From Alishewanella longhuensis (lineage in GTDB: Bacteria; Pseudomonadota; Gammaproteobacteria; Enterobacterales; Alteromonadaceae): 64,000 bases of DNA. The notes under the pieces were generated by a model that searched no databases, was not told the origin of the DNA, and was given only the letters and a program-made list of their open reading frames with translations. Positions within the stretch are counted from its first letter, which is position 1. Each line of letters starts with the position of its first letter. The stretch lies in NCBI RefSeq assembly GCF_014653435.1, contig NZ_BNAO01000006.1:711-64710 (forward strand), written 5' to 3'. The position numbers and the translations under genes are program-made. This document shows, one piece after another, positions 17,232 through 26,076 of the stretch.

Positions 17232-19034
17232 TTAGTGTTCAGCAGCCAACCGGCCTGTACGTTTCCTTTGCTTCTCTGCGTACATGGCCTTGTCTGCGTA
17301 TTCCAGCATGGTGTCTGCCGTTAGCTTAGCATCAGTATACAAGACCCCAATGCTGGCGGTGACACTGAGTATTTGCTCACCATAGTGATAAGGCTGATTC
17401 AGGGAATCTTGTAGGCGCTGATGTAACTCTGTTAACTGCTGCGGTAAACTAATATCTTCACAAATTACTAGAAATTCATCACCACCTAAGCGGCCAGCCA
17501 GGTCGCTTTGCCGGCAGCATAGCAGCAGACGCTTACTCACTTCTTTTAGCACCCAGTCTCCAGCCTGATGACCAAATTCATCATTAACTTGCTTAAAACC
17601 ATCCAGATCAATAAAAAAGAGCGCCATTTTCCGTTGATAGCGTAAAGAGCGGGCGCGTGCTTGTTGTAATTGTTGGTATATAGCACTGCGATTCGCCAAA
17701 TTGGTGAGGGTATCGGTCGACGCCAGCACCTGCAAACGTTGATTAAGCCGCTCTAGCTCTGCGGTACGTTGTTGCACTTTAAACTCTAATTCGGTTTCAT
17801 GCTGCTGTAATTCGGCAACCCGACGCTGCTCAGTTTGCAGCATCTGCTGTTGTATCACGCTATGTTGTTGCTTTAAGCGGTTAAAACGCTGTGCCAGCCC
17901 GAGCGAAATCAGGATCATTTCAATAGCGGAGCCCAGTTGCATAGCATTGACTGTAAAAGTATTGGAGGGTAGAACGCCGAAATTACGCAACGACATAACG
18001 ACAGTACCTAGCCATAGCATACTCCAGGCGAGTGCAAATAACCTCGCTCCAGGAGCATGCTGCAGCATACCTTTGATGGCACAAATCGTTAAAGTAAAGA
18101 CCGTCATAATGCCAATTAATGACATAACAATTAATGCTACTTGCACAGGTATAAAAAATACGCTTATAAGGGCAAAAGCTTTCAGGACGATAAGTCGCCG
18201 TAACCAGGGATCCCAACTGGGTAAGAACTGTCGGGTATGCAGGAAGTCGCGGGTGAACAAAATAGCGGCCAAACTGGCAGCGGTAAACCCCAGAGGCAAC
18301 ATGCGGTTACCAAAGCTTAATATTTCTGACCAAATAAAAACGGCACCTAAACCATTAAGGGACAGAGCACCAATACCAAAACCCAAGACAAACAACACAT
18401 ACCAGAGAAAAGCTTTCTCGCGCAACGCCAGATACAGTAAGAAATTATAGCTGGCCAGTGCAATGATTAAGCCAAAATACAAGGCCGGCAGCAGGTAAGC
18501 GTAGCGGGTGTGCGCAATAAAAGTATCGTTATCCAGTAACTGATAGCTAAGTGTGACACTCCCCTCAGTCACTACTCTTAGCCATAAGGTGCTGCTTTCT
18601 GTTGCAGGTAACACCAGAGGAAAAACCAGTTTCCGGTGTACAAAAGCTCGCTGCGGTAAAGGTACCGTATCACCTGAATGCAGCTCGAGAATACCTGTGG
18701 TGTTTTCAAGGTAAAGTGTGACATGGTCAAGTGATGGATAATCAAAAACCCACCACCATTGGCCAACACTAGTCGGCGTTAGGGTTAAATGCAGCCAATA
18801 AGCGCCTTTTTGATAGCCAAAGCTAAGATTGTCTCCCGCTGCAACAAAATCAGTTACTTTTGCTTTTACCTCATTCAGCGTAAGCTGCCCGCTCACATCA
18901 TGAAAAATCAGCAGCGGCGATACGTCGCAGCATTTGGTTTCATTAGAAGCATGTGGAGCCGTCGATATCAGCGGATCGTAGAGTAATAACCAACTTATAA
19001 ATACTGTAAGCAGCATAAAGTAATAGCACACCAT
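17232..19034 (-). CDS. 7TMR-DISM diguanylate cyclase
   Basis: A 600-residue membrane sensor that makes cyclic di-GMP. It has an N-terminal signal/anchor at about 5-24, a periplasmic 7TMR-DISM extracellular domain at about 40-170, seven membrane helices at about 177-383, a coiled coil at 385-435 and a GGDEF domain at 436-595. The active site GGDEF is at 517-521 with an RxxD inhibitory site five residues ahead (RQSD). The periplasmic domain resembles carbohydrate-binding folds; the ligand is unknown. It is the second cyclase in the window with an intact inhibitory site. It is convergent with the binding-protein gene. Confidence 0.9.
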   Translation of the reverse strand: MVCYYFMLLTVFISWLLLYDPLISTAPHASNETKCCDVSPLLIFHDVSGQLTLNEVKAKVTDFVAAGDNLSFGYQKGAYWLHLTLTPTSVGQWWWVFDYPSLDHVTLYLENTTGILELHSGDTVPLPQRAFVHRKLVFPLVLPATESSTLWLRVVTEGSVTLSYQLLDNDTFIAHTRYAYLLPALYFGLIIALASYNFLLYLALREKAFLWYVLFVLGFGIGALSLNGLGAVFIWSEILSFGNRMLPLGFTAASLAAILFTRDFLHTRQFLPSWDPWLRRLIVLKAFALISVFFIPVQVALIVMSLIGIMTVFTLTICAIKGMLQHAPGARLFALAWSMLWLGTVVMSLRNFGVLPSNTFTVNAMQLGSAIEMILISLGLAQRFNRLKQQHSVIQQQMLQTEQRRVAELQQHETELEFKVQQRTAELERLNQRLQVLASTDTLTNLANRSAIYQQLQQARARSLRYQRKMALFFIDLDGFKQVNDEFGHQAGDWVLKEVSKRLLLCCRQSDLAGRLGGDEFLVICEDISLPQQLTELHQRLQDSLNQPYHYGEQILSVTASIGVLYTDAKLTADTMLEYADKAMYAEKQRKRTGRLAAEH

Positions 19035-19115
19035 TCAATCCGATAAAGCTATATTAGCGGAACTGCAGGTAAAATGAAGCCACAATACAAAATTAATACG
19101 TTTTATCATCAAGCT

Positions 19116-19184
19116 TTACAGTTGCATCGCCATCGCTTCCGAAACAACAAATGAAATGGCTGTCAACGCCAAGGCTAAACGCAC
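19116..19184 (-). CDS. Possible 22-residue hydrophobic peptide
   Basis: A GTG-started frame reads MRLALALTAISFVVSEAMAM plus QL, then TAA. GGAGG (minus strand, 19193-19197) lies eight bases ahead, a strong ribosome binding site. The peptide looks like one membrane segment or a bare signal peptide. It lies 80 bp upstream of the 7TMR cyclase gene on the same strand and could be a leader. No family recognised, and chance cannot be excluded for so short a frame. Confidence 0.35.
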   Translation of the reverse strand: MRLALALTAISFVVSEAMAMQL

Positions 19185-19250
19185 TGCTGCTGCCTCCTTC
19201 ACTGGGTAACAGTTATATATTGCAGCAAATGATCGTTTAGTAAAATTTCC

Positions 19251-19279
19251 CTTGAAAGCGAAAAAACCGACCCTATATA
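19251..19279 (+). promoter_or_regulatory. Sigma32 (heat-shock) promoter of the Hsp20 gene
   Basis: CTTGAAA (19251-19257) is the perfect sigma32 -35 element. After 13 bp comes CCCTATATA (19271-19279), one base from the CCCCATNTA consensus -10. Transcription would start near 19286, giving a leader of about 100 nt before the ibpA-type gene. Confidence 0.8.
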
Positions 19280-19318
19280 GGTAACAGGTAGCCAGCTATG
19301 GTGCCTGTTAAACAACCC

Positions 19319-19384
19319 GCCCGTTCAATAGAAGGGCAAACATACCGAAGGGTATAACTACCAAATTGCTAATGAGGACTTGGT
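19319..19384 (+). promoter_or_regulatory. Candidate ROSE-like RNA thermometer in the ibpA leader
   Basis: Three short hairpins stack ahead of the start. GCCC/GGGC is at 19319-19337, ATACC-gaag-GGTAT at 19342-19355, and a final one at about 19360-19384 where ACCAA pairs with TTGGT. In the final hairpin the motif TTGCT (19366-19370) faces the ribosome binding site GAGGA (19374-19378). A TTGCT-type strand pairing with the Shine-Dalgarno through a G-G contact is the hallmark of ROSE elements of small heat-shock genes. Melting on heating would free the site. Confidence 0.65.
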
Positions 19385-19385
19385 T

Positions 19386-19841
19386 ATGACTAATGTAGAT
19401 TTTTCTCCGTTTTATCGTTCTTTTATCGGTTTTGATCATCTGGCAGCCCTGATGGATGCCGCCGCGCGTAATGAAAAGCAGCCCGCTTATCCACCCTACA
19501 ATATTGAAGTAACAGGGGAAGATCAGTACTGCATTACGATGGCCGTCGCCGGCTTTACCGAGCAAGAACTGAGTATTGAAACCGAACACAATACGCTCCT
19601 GGTAAAAGGCCAGAAACAGGCTAAAGACGAAAGCCGCCGCTTTGTGCATCAGGGTATCGCCGAGCGCAATTTTGAGCGTAAATTCCAGCTATCTGATTAT
19701 ATTAAAGTCACCGGCGCTCAGCTAGAAAACGGTTTGTTGCATATCTTATTGGTACGTGAAGTACCTGAAGCGCTAAAACCGAGGAAAATTAGTATTGTTA
19801 GTGAAAAAAGCCAAACCAGAGCTCTAGAACAAGCTAGCTAA
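19386..19841 (+). CDS. ibpA: Small heat-shock protein, Hsp20 family (IbpA type)
   Basis: A 151-residue holdase chaperone that binds unfolding proteins and hands them to DnaK/ClpB. It starts MTNVDFSPFYRSFIGFDHL, like enterobacterial IbpA. The alpha-crystallin domain spans about 33-130 (PYNIEVTGEDQY; GIAERNFERKFQL; LENGLLHILL), followed by a basic tail with the KISIV motif in place of IxI. The ATG at 19386 is chosen because GAGGA lies seven bases ahead. A sigma32 promoter and a ROSE-like leader give two layers of heat control. A terminator follows. Confidence 0.9.
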   Translation: MTNVDFSPFYRSFIGFDHLAALMDAAARNEKQPAYPPYNIEVTGEDQYCITMAVAGFTEQELSIETEHNTLLVKGQKQAKDESRRFVHQGIAERNFERKFQLSDYIKVTGAQLENGLLHILLVREVPEALKPRKISIVSEKSQTRALEQAS

Positions 19842-19864
19842 TCAAACACTGGCTTCTTCCACAG

Positions 19865-19900
19865 AAACATCAGGGGCCCAAGCCCCCCCTGATGTTTTTT
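19865..19900 (+). terminator. Rho-independent terminator of ibpA
   Basis: AAACATCAGGGG pairs with CCCCTGATGTTT, a 12-bp stem, followed by TTTTTT overlapping its end. It lies 24 bp after the stop. Between here and pilB (19901-20088) no pilin or other gene was seen. Confidence 0.88.
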
Positions 19901-20088
19901 GATTATTGGCTATTACAAGTGCTGATACACCAATCGCTATTTAAACTGATTATTAGTAATAACTACCGAAAAGTCTTAACACCCTGAACTAATTTCAAAT
20001 TTAGTCAGTAAACCTTGAATATATAAGGGATACTGGCATAATCTTAATATCTTCTGAATTCAGTATCAGTCTGGGATAAATAGCCCCT

Positions 20089-21789
20089 ATGGCGGTTAAC
20101 AGTAACTCTACCCTACTAAAAAGACTTATCCAGCAAAGTTTTATTGATGGTGAGAAGGTATCACGCCTAATTAATGAAAAAGGTCGGCAGTATCGCACCT
20201 TACCCGAACTATTAATTAATGAAAAACTCATCTCTGCTCAAGATCTTGCAGAAACTGCTGCCAGCATTAATCAACATCTTATGTTGGATCTGGATCATTT
20301 CAATATTGCCTCAATACCCGATGAGCTGCGCAACGAAAAGCTGACCCGCAAAAGCGATATGCTACCCTTAAGTAAGCGTGGCAGGACAATGTATCTGGCG
20401 GTAGTCGATCCTACCAATATCGCGGCAATTGAAGATTTTGAATTTAATGCAGGCTTAAACGCTGAAGTAGTTGTAGTGCAATACGATAAACTGCACAAAC
20501 TGCTTGATAAGCTATTTGAGAACGCTTACGACAGTATCGGCAGTAATGAGGGTGACTGGGACCTCTCTGCTATGGGTGTGGTAGAGGATAAGGCTGATGA
20601 AGCTGACTCAGTGCAAACCGAGAAAGAAGACCAACCCATCATTACCTTTATTAACAAGATACTGTTAGATGCTATTCGCAAAGGCGCTTCAGATTTACAT
20701 TTTGAACCCTACGAAAAACAATACCGCATTCGCTTTCGCATCGACGGTATACTTAACGAAGTTGCCAGTCCGCCGGTGGCATTATCTACCCGTCTATCGG
20801 CGCGTTTGAAAGTTATGTCCAGACTAGACATAGCGGAAAAACGGGTACCGCAAGATGGTCGAATTAAACTCAAAATTTCTGCAAAAAAATCTATCGATTT
20901 TAGGGTAAGTACTTTACCGACCCTCTGGGGCGAAAAAATTGTAATGCGGATCCTAGATTCTGACAGTGCCATGCTGGGTATTGATGTTTTGGGATATGAG
21001 CCAGAGCAAAAACAACGCTACCTGGATGCCTTGGCTCAACCGCAAGGTATGATATTGGTAACAGGACCAACTGGTAGCGGTAAAACAGTATCACTCTATA
21101 CAGGCATTGCCATATTAAATACCGAAGAAACCAATATTTCTACCGCGGAAGATCCTGTAGAGATTAACCTACCTGGCATTAATCAGGTGCAAGTGAATCC
21201 GCGTGCTGGGCTAACTTTTGCGTCGGCATTAAAGGCTTTCTTACGCCAGGATCCCGATGTCGTGATGGTAGGGGAAATCCGTGATTTGGAAACCGCTGAA
21301 ATAGCCATCAAGGCAGCGCAAACCGGTCACTTGGTACTATCGACCCTCCATACTAATTCAGCACCAGAAACCCTGACCCGCTTGCTCAATATGGGGGTTC
21401 CAGCATACAACGTGGCAAGTTCCGTCTCTCTGATTATTGCGCAGCGTTTAGCTCGTCGACTATGCCCAAAATGCAAAAAGCAGGAAGATATTCCGCATGC
21501 GGAATTACTGCGCCAAGGCTTTCGGGAAGAGCAACTAGCTAGTATTACTATTTTCAAACCTGTTGGTTGTGATCACTGTACAAACGGCTATAAAGGTCGG
21601 GTAGGTATTTATGAAGTTATGCCAATAAGTCAGCGAATGGCTGATATAATTATGGAGAATGGTAATTCTCTAGATATTGCCACCCAAGCGCAACGTGAAG
21701 GAATTTATAACCTCCGACAATCTGGTTTAATTAAAGCCGCAGCCGGTGTTACCAGTTTAGCGGAAGTAAACCGGGTAACCAAAGGATAA
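20089..21789 (+). CDS. pilB: Type IV pilus assembly ATPase PilB
   Basis: A 566-residue cytoplasmic hexameric ATPase that powers pilus extension. N-terminal MshEN-type region at about 5-150; GspE-type ATPase at 185-560. Walker A GPTGSGKT is at 326-333. The Asp-box (EDPVEINL), Walker B (DPDVVMVGEIRDLETAE, first 12 residues are key) and His-box (LVLSTLHTNSAPE) are present, and a CPKC...CDHC tetracysteine zinc site is near 463-503. Heads a tight pilB-pilC-pilD-coaE-zapD run. The pilin gene often upstream of it is absent here. Confidence 0.95.
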   Translation: MAVNSNSTLLKRLIQQSFIDGEKVSRLINEKGRQYRTLPELLINEKLISAQDLAETAASINQHLMLDLDHFNIASIPDELRNEKLTRKSDMLPLSKRGRTMYLAVVDPTNIAAIEDFEFNAGLNAEVVVVQYDKLHKLLDKLFENAYDSIGSNEGDWDLSAMGVVEDKADEADSVQTEKEDQPIITFINKILLDAIRKGASDLHFEPYEKQYRIRFRIDGILNEVASPPVALSTRLSARLKVMSRLDIAEKRVPQDGRIKLKISAKKSIDFRVSTLPTLWGEKIVMRILDSDSAMLGIDVLGYEPEQKQRYLDALAQPQGMILVTGPTGSGKTVSLYTGIAILNTEETNISTAEDPVEINLPGINQVQVNPRAGLTFASALKAFLRQDPDVVMVGEIRDLETAEIAIKAAQTGHLVLSTLHTNSAPETLTRLLNMGVPAYNVASSVSLIIAQRLARRLCPKCKKQEDIPHAELLRQGFREEQLASITIFKPVGCDHCTNGYKGRVGIYEVMPISQRMADIIMENGNSLDIATQAQREGIYNLRQSGLIKAAAGVTSLAEVNRVTKG

Positions 21790-21795
21790 TAGCAG

Positions 21796-23028
21796 ATGGC
21801 GCAGACACAAAAATTTAAAATTAAAGAGCTGCAAGTCTTCACTTATAAAGGCATAAATCGTAAAGGTGATCGTAAAACTGGTGAAATTAAAGCGACCAGT
21901 ATTGCTGAAGCCAAAGCACTGCTGCGACAGCAAGGTGTCACTGCCTCTACGCTTAAGAAAAAAGCCCGCTCGTTGTTCGGAGATGAAAAGCGCATCACTG
22001 CCGCCGATATTTCAATTGTCACACGGCAAATTGCCACCATGTTAGGGGCTGGCGTTCCTCTGGTACAATCTATTGATTTAATTGCAAATGGCTCCGACAA
22101 CAAAAGCCTACGGGCGCTAATGCAAAAAATTTCTGTGAAAATCCAAGCTGGCTTACCACTATCCGATACTTTGCGTGAGCATCCAAAATATTTTGATGAT
22201 CTTTACTGTGATTTAGTGAAGTCAGGCGAGCAGTCGGGTGCTTTGGATAGAATTTTCGATCGCATCGCTATTTATAAAGAAAAAGCGGAAGCGCTTAAAT
22301 CTAAGATTAAAAAAGCCATGTTCTACCCCATAGCAGTACTGGTGGTTGCGGCTATTGTCACCTCCATATTATTGATTTTTGTGGTACCACAGTTTGCTGA
22401 AATATTTGGCAGTTTTGGAGCAGAACTCCCTGGCTTCACTTTATTTGTGTTAGGCATTTCTGAGCTGATGCAACAGTATTGGTGGCTGGTTTTAGGTATT
22501 CTGATTTTAACCGGTTTCCTTACCGGCAAAGCTTATCGAAATAGTCTTAAATTCCGAACGGCTGCCGATGCCTTAATATTAAAAGCGCCGGTAATTGGCA
22601 ATATATTAAATAAAGCTGCCGTTGCGCGTTATGCACGCACCCTCTCTACTACCTTTGCTGCCGGTGTGCCACTGATTGAGGCTTTAGAATCGTCAGCCGG
22701 CGCTGCGGGCAACGAGATTTACAAAAACGCTATTATGGAAGTACGAGATGAAGTGTCGTCGGGCAATCAGATGCATTTCTCCATGAAGCAAACGGACCGT
22801 TTTCCAGAAATGGTAATTCAAATGGTCGCCATTGGCGAAGAGTCAGGGGCACTAGATAGCATGCTGGCCAAAGTCGCCAATATTTATGAACAAGAAGTTG
22901 ATGATGCCGTAGACGGCTTAACGGCATTATTAGAGCCACTGATTATGGCGGTGTTAGGGGTAATTATCGGTGGCTTAATTATTGCCATGTACCTGCCCAT
23001 TTTCCAGTTGGGGAATATCGTCGGATGA
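21796..23028 (+). CDS. pilC: Type IV pilus inner-membrane platform protein PilC
   Basis: A 410-residue inner-membrane protein of the GspF/PilC family that anchors the pilus motor. Two T2SSF domains are visible, about 75-198 and 278-400, each ending in hydrophobic helices (AVLVVAAIVTSILLIFVVPQ near 180; the last helix near 385). Repeated motifs RQIATMLGAGVPLVQSID and ARTLSTTFAAGVPLIEALE mark the two halves. It starts six bases after pilB and overlaps pilD by four bases (ATGA), so expression is coupled. Confidence 0.95.
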   Translation: MAQTQKFKIKELQVFTYKGINRKGDRKTGEIKATSIAEAKALLRQQGVTASTLKKKARSLFGDEKRITAADISIVTRQIATMLGAGVPLVQSIDLIANGSDNKSLRALMQKISVKIQAGLPLSDTLREHPKYFDDLYCDLVKSGEQSGALDRIFDRIAIYKEKAEALKSKIKKAMFYPIAVLVVAAIVTSILLIFVVPQFAEIFGSFGAELPGFTLFVLGISELMQQYWWLVLGILILTGFLTGKAYRNSLKFRTAADALILKAPVIGNILNKAAVARYARTLSTTFAAGVPLIEALESSAGAAGNEIYKNAIMEVRDEVSSGNQMHFSMKQTDRFPEMVIQMVAIGEESGALDSMLAKVANIYEQEVDDAVDGLTALLEPLIMAVLGVIIGGLIIAMYLPIFQLGNIVG

Positions 23029-23903
23029 TAGAGTTTTTAGCCGTTCTGCAACAAATGCCGTGGTTGTTTATCAGTATTGTTGCCTTGTTCAGTTTAGTGG
23101 TTGGTAGCTTTCTCAATGTGCTGATTTATCGTTTACCTATTATGATGGAGCGCGAGTGGCAATCTGAGTTTAAAGCCTATTTTCAGCAGGCTCAGGAACA
23201 GGGGGCGGTAGCGACCTTCAACTTAGCGGTACCCCGCTCAGCTTGTCCCAGCTGTAACACGCCTATAGCCGCTTACGATAATATTCCGCTGTTAAGCTGG
23301 TTAGTATTGAAAGGACGCTGTCGTCATTGCCAGGCAGCTATTAGTACACGCTATCCCGCAGTAGAACTACTTACCGCAGTACTATCTGCCACCATTGCCT
23401 GGCAACAAGGGCCTACGCTAACCGCAGCTCTGCTGATTTTTTTAACGTGGGGCTTAATTGCACTTAGTTTTATTGATATTGATAAGATGCTGTTACCTGA
23501 TCAACTTACCTTACCGCTGTTATGGCTGGTGTTACTCTTTAGCTTATCCGATGCTGCCTTAGTAACACCAGCTCAAGCGATTCTTGGTGCAGCTGCCGGC
23601 TATCTGAGTTTATGGTTAGTGTACTGGGCTTTCAAAATACTCACGGGTAAAGAAGGCATGGGCTATGGTGACTTTAAGCTACTGGCCATTTTTGGTGCTT
23701 TGCTTGGCTGGCAACAGCTACCGCTGATTATTTTATTATCGTCGCTAGTCGGAGCTATTATCGGTACCAGCTTACTGGCTATCCAGGGTAAAGATAAAGC
23801 CACACCAATTCCTTTTGGCCCTTACATAGCCGCCGCAGGCTGGATTGCGATGCTTTGGGGAGAGCAAATCACTGGTCTTTACCTGGGCTATCTTGGTTTA
23901 TGA
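23025..23903 (+). CDS. pilD: Prepilin peptidase / N-methyltransferase PilD
   Basis: A 292-residue inner-membrane aspartic protease that cleaves and N-methylates type IV pilins and type II secretion pseudopilins. The zinc-binding cysteines C74, C77, C99 and C102 (CPSC and CRHC) are intact. The two catalytic aspartates sit in FIDIDKMLLPD and GYGDFK. Several membrane helices follow. It overlaps pilC and coaE by ATGA at each end. Confidence 0.95.
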   Translation: MIEFLAVLQQMPWLFISIVALFSLVVGSFLNVLIYRLPIMMEREWQSEFKAYFQQAQEQGAVATFNLAVPRSACPSCNTPIAAYDNIPLLSWLVLKGRCRHCQAAISTRYPAVELLTAVLSATIAWQQGPTLTAALLIFLTWGLIALSFIDIDKMLLPDQLTLPLLWLVLLFSLSDAALVTPAQAILGAAAGYLSLWLVYWAFKILTGKEGMGYGDFKLLAIFGALLGWQQLPLIILLSSLVGAIIGTSLLAIQGKDKATPIPFGPYIAAAGWIAMLWGEQITGLYLGYLGL

Positions 23904-24535
23904 TCATAGCGGACAACCTTAGCTTGCTGATAGGCTTAACTGGGGGTATCGGCAGCGGTAAAAGCACCGTGGCAGACCAGTTTGCAAAACTGGGCGCGAG
24001 CTATGTTGATGCGGATATGGTTGCCCGTGAAGTAGTTGCGCCAGGTACTAGCTGCTTAGCGGCCATCGAGGCAAAATTCGGCAGCGTTATTTTGCAGCAA
24101 GATGGCCAACTTGACCGTGCGGCACTCAGACAACTTATTTTCCAGGATCTAAGCGCTAAACAGTGGCTGGAGTCTTTGCTGCATCCGGCTATCCGCCAAC
24201 AAATGTTGCAACAACTGCGAAATAGCCAAACACCTTACACTTTGTTAGTTGCCCCACTGTTGCTAGAAAATGGTTTAGATAAACTAGTACAGCGCGTCTT
24301 AGTGATTGACGTTAGTGAGGAAACCCAGCTACTGCGTGCTATAAAACGTGACCAGAATAGCGCCGAGCAGATAAAAGCTATTATGGCCGCGCAGTTTAGC
24401 CGACAACAGCGTTTAGCCTTAGCTGATGATGTTATCGACAACAATGGCACGACTAACGAACTTTTACAGCAAGTGGCGCATTTACATGAAAAATATCTTG
24501 AACTAAGCGGCAAAATAAGACACAAAGAGCAGTGA
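23900..24535 (+). CDS. coaE: Dephospho-CoA kinase
   Basis: A 211-residue kinase for the last step of coenzyme A synthesis, phosphorylating dephospho-CoA at the 3' hydroxyl. P-loop GLTGGIGSGKST is at residues 12-23, and the CoA-site YVDADMVAREVV follows. The ATG at 23900 gives a four-base overlap with pilD and matches the family's N terminus; the upstream frame is just pilD read in another frame. Its place after pilD is conserved in many gammaproteobacteria. Confidence 0.95.
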   Translation: MIIADNLSLLIGLTGGIGSGKSTVADQFAKLGASYVDADMVAREVVAPGTSCLAAIEAKFGSVILQQDGQLDRAALRQLIFQDLSAKQWLESLLHPAIRQQMLQQLRNSQTPYTLLVAPLLLENGLDKLVQRVLVIDVSEETQLLRAIKRDQNSAEQIKAIMAAQFSRQQRLALADDVIDNNGTTNELLQQVAHLHEKYLELSGKIRHKEQ

Positions 24536-25284
24536 TGACTGCAGAAATAGTATACGAACATCCACTAAGCGAAAAAATCCGCACTTATCTGCGGATTGAG
24601 CACTTATTCTCACAATTAGCCGCCCTTTATGCTGAAGCTAATCATGCACAGCAACTTAGTTTCTTCAGCACACTGTTTGCGCTCATCGATGTATTAGACC
24701 GTAACGATGTTCGTCCCGACTTAATTAAAGATGTTGAGCGTTGTGAAAGCCAATTGGTCGCTTGGTCGAGCCATCCCTCGGTTTCTGATCGCAAGTTACA
24801 AACACTACTACAACAAGCACTGCGCTTGCAAAGTGAATTATTACGCAGCGGTAAACTGGTTAATCAACTGAAAGACGATAAGTTTCTGGCGCCATTACGC
24901 CAGCGTTTTGCCATGCCTGGTGGCTGTTGTTACTTCGATATGCCACAATTGCAATATTGGTTGGGCTTGCCCACCACCGAGCAGCAGCAGCAAAAATCTG
25001 ACTGGCTAACGCAACTGCAATTGGCAGAGCAAGCTATACAGTTTGTACTCAGCTTTATTCGTGAGCGTGGACAGTTTTGTGAAATTTATGCCGAGAATGG
25101 CTTTTACCAACAAAACGCCGAACAATATGAGCTACTACGTATTAAATATACGCACAGCTGCTGCTCCTTTCCTACCGTAAGCGGTAACCGCTACCGTTAT
25201 GCTATTCGATTTATGCAATTGTCAGAACAGGATGGTCGTAGTGCCTGTGCCGATGCTGTGCGTTTTCAGCTTGCCTGCTGCTAA
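24535..25284 (+). CDS. zapD: Cell division protein ZapD
   Basis: A 249-residue protein of the ZapD family (DUF1342) that crosslinks FtsZ filaments at the Z ring. It matches the family from YEHPLSEKIRTYLRIEHLF onward, including RFAMPGGCCYFDMPQLQYWL. The ATG at 24535 shares one base with the coaE stop (TGATG); a GTG three bases upstream is possible. It ends the pilB-to-zapD run. Confidence 0.93.
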   Translation: MTAEIVYEHPLSEKIRTYLRIEHLFSQLAALYAEANHAQQLSFFSTLFALIDVLDRNDVRPDLIKDVERCESQLVAWSSHPSVSDRKLQTLLQQALRLQSELLRSGKLVNQLKDDKFLAPLRQRFAMPGGCCYFDMPQLQYWLGLPTTEQQQQKSDWLTQLQLAEQAIQFVLSFIRERGQFCEIYAENGFYQQNAEQYELLRIKYTHSCCSFPTVSGNRYRYAIRFMQLSEQDGRSACADAVRFQLACC

Positions 25285-25382
25285 AGAGCAGCAATTACAG
25301 CGCCGCAACTCAACATCGTTATCCCTTATCTGTTACAATTTACTCCTGTGATAACCTTACCCAACAATAAGCGGAGCGACTT

Positions 25383-25616
25383 GTGTCAGTAACAGTAAAA
25401 TGTCCGGTATGCGAAAAAAAGGTCATTTGGGCCGCAGAATCTGCGTTTCGCCCTTTTTGTAGCGAGCGTTGCAAACTGATAGATCTAGGCGATTGGGCAG
25501 CGGAGAACCATCGTATCCCGGATAAACTACCGATTGATCAGCAGTTGTCTGAAGAATACCTGGCTGAGCTGGAGCAGGATATGCTGCAACAGGACAACCA
25601 GTTTTTTAAAGATTAA
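25383..25616 (+). CDS. yacG: DNA gyrase inhibitor YacG
   Basis: A 77-residue zinc protein that inhibits DNA gyrase in E. coli. The four cysteines are in CPVC and FCSERC, followed by the conserved [13 protein letters not shown]. It starts with GTG, supported by GGAG about six bases ahead. About 100 bp separate it from zapD, so it may have its own promoter. The stop faces mutT with only 43 bp between. Confidence 0.92.
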   Translation: MSVTVKCPVCEKKVIWAAESAFRPFCSERCKLIDLGDWAAENHRIPDKLPIDQQLSEEYLAELEQDMLQQDNQFFKD

Positions 25617-25659
25617 ACGAGCATCACAGCAGTTTTAGTTATAGTGGCCAGTAGCAAAG

Positions 25660-26076
25660 TTAAGCTAAACCGCAAAACTGTTGTTGCAAACGGGCAACAA
25701 TAGGCTGATTAGCATCGGGAAAGGTCAGCTGATGCAAGCTAGCGATATCTACCCACTGCACAGGTTGCCCTTCCACGCCATGCGGCTCGCCTTCAAAAGC
25801 ACTAACCAACCAAATGTCGAGCAACACTGAACGCTCTGGATAGTCATAGGCTAGTTGCATTAGCGGTTGGCAGGCAGTCACGCTGATTGCCAGCTCTTCT
25901 CGCAATTCGCGTTTAAGGGCGTTTTCAGCGGCTTCACCCTGTTCCAGCTTCCCTCCTGGAAACTCCCACTTATCACCCTGATGTTGCTTGGCATGACGCA
26001 ACGCCAACAGCACTTGCTGCTGGCGGATAATGACCCCTACGGCAACATGCAGTTGCGGCTTAGCTAAGTTGGCCAT
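25660..26076 (-). CDS. mutT: 8-oxo-dGTP diphosphatase MutT (Nudix)
   Basis: A 138-residue Nudix hydrolase that removes oxidised guanine nucleotides. The Nudix box is complete: [20 protein letters not shown] followed by [19 protein letters not shown] at the N terminus is typical of MutT. The ATG at 26076 is preferred, as [14 protein letters not shown] fits the fold; this makes the start overlap the end of secA by 17 bp, so the two are probably co-transcribed. The classic secA-mutT order of E. coli is kept. Confidence 0.93.
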   Translation of the reverse strand: MANLAKPQLHVAVGVIIRQQQVLLALRHAKQHQGDKWEFPGGKLEQGEAAENALKRELREELAISVTACQPLMQLAYDYPERSVLLDIWLVSAFEGEPHGVEGQPVQWVDIASLHQLTFPDANQPIVARLQQQFCGLA

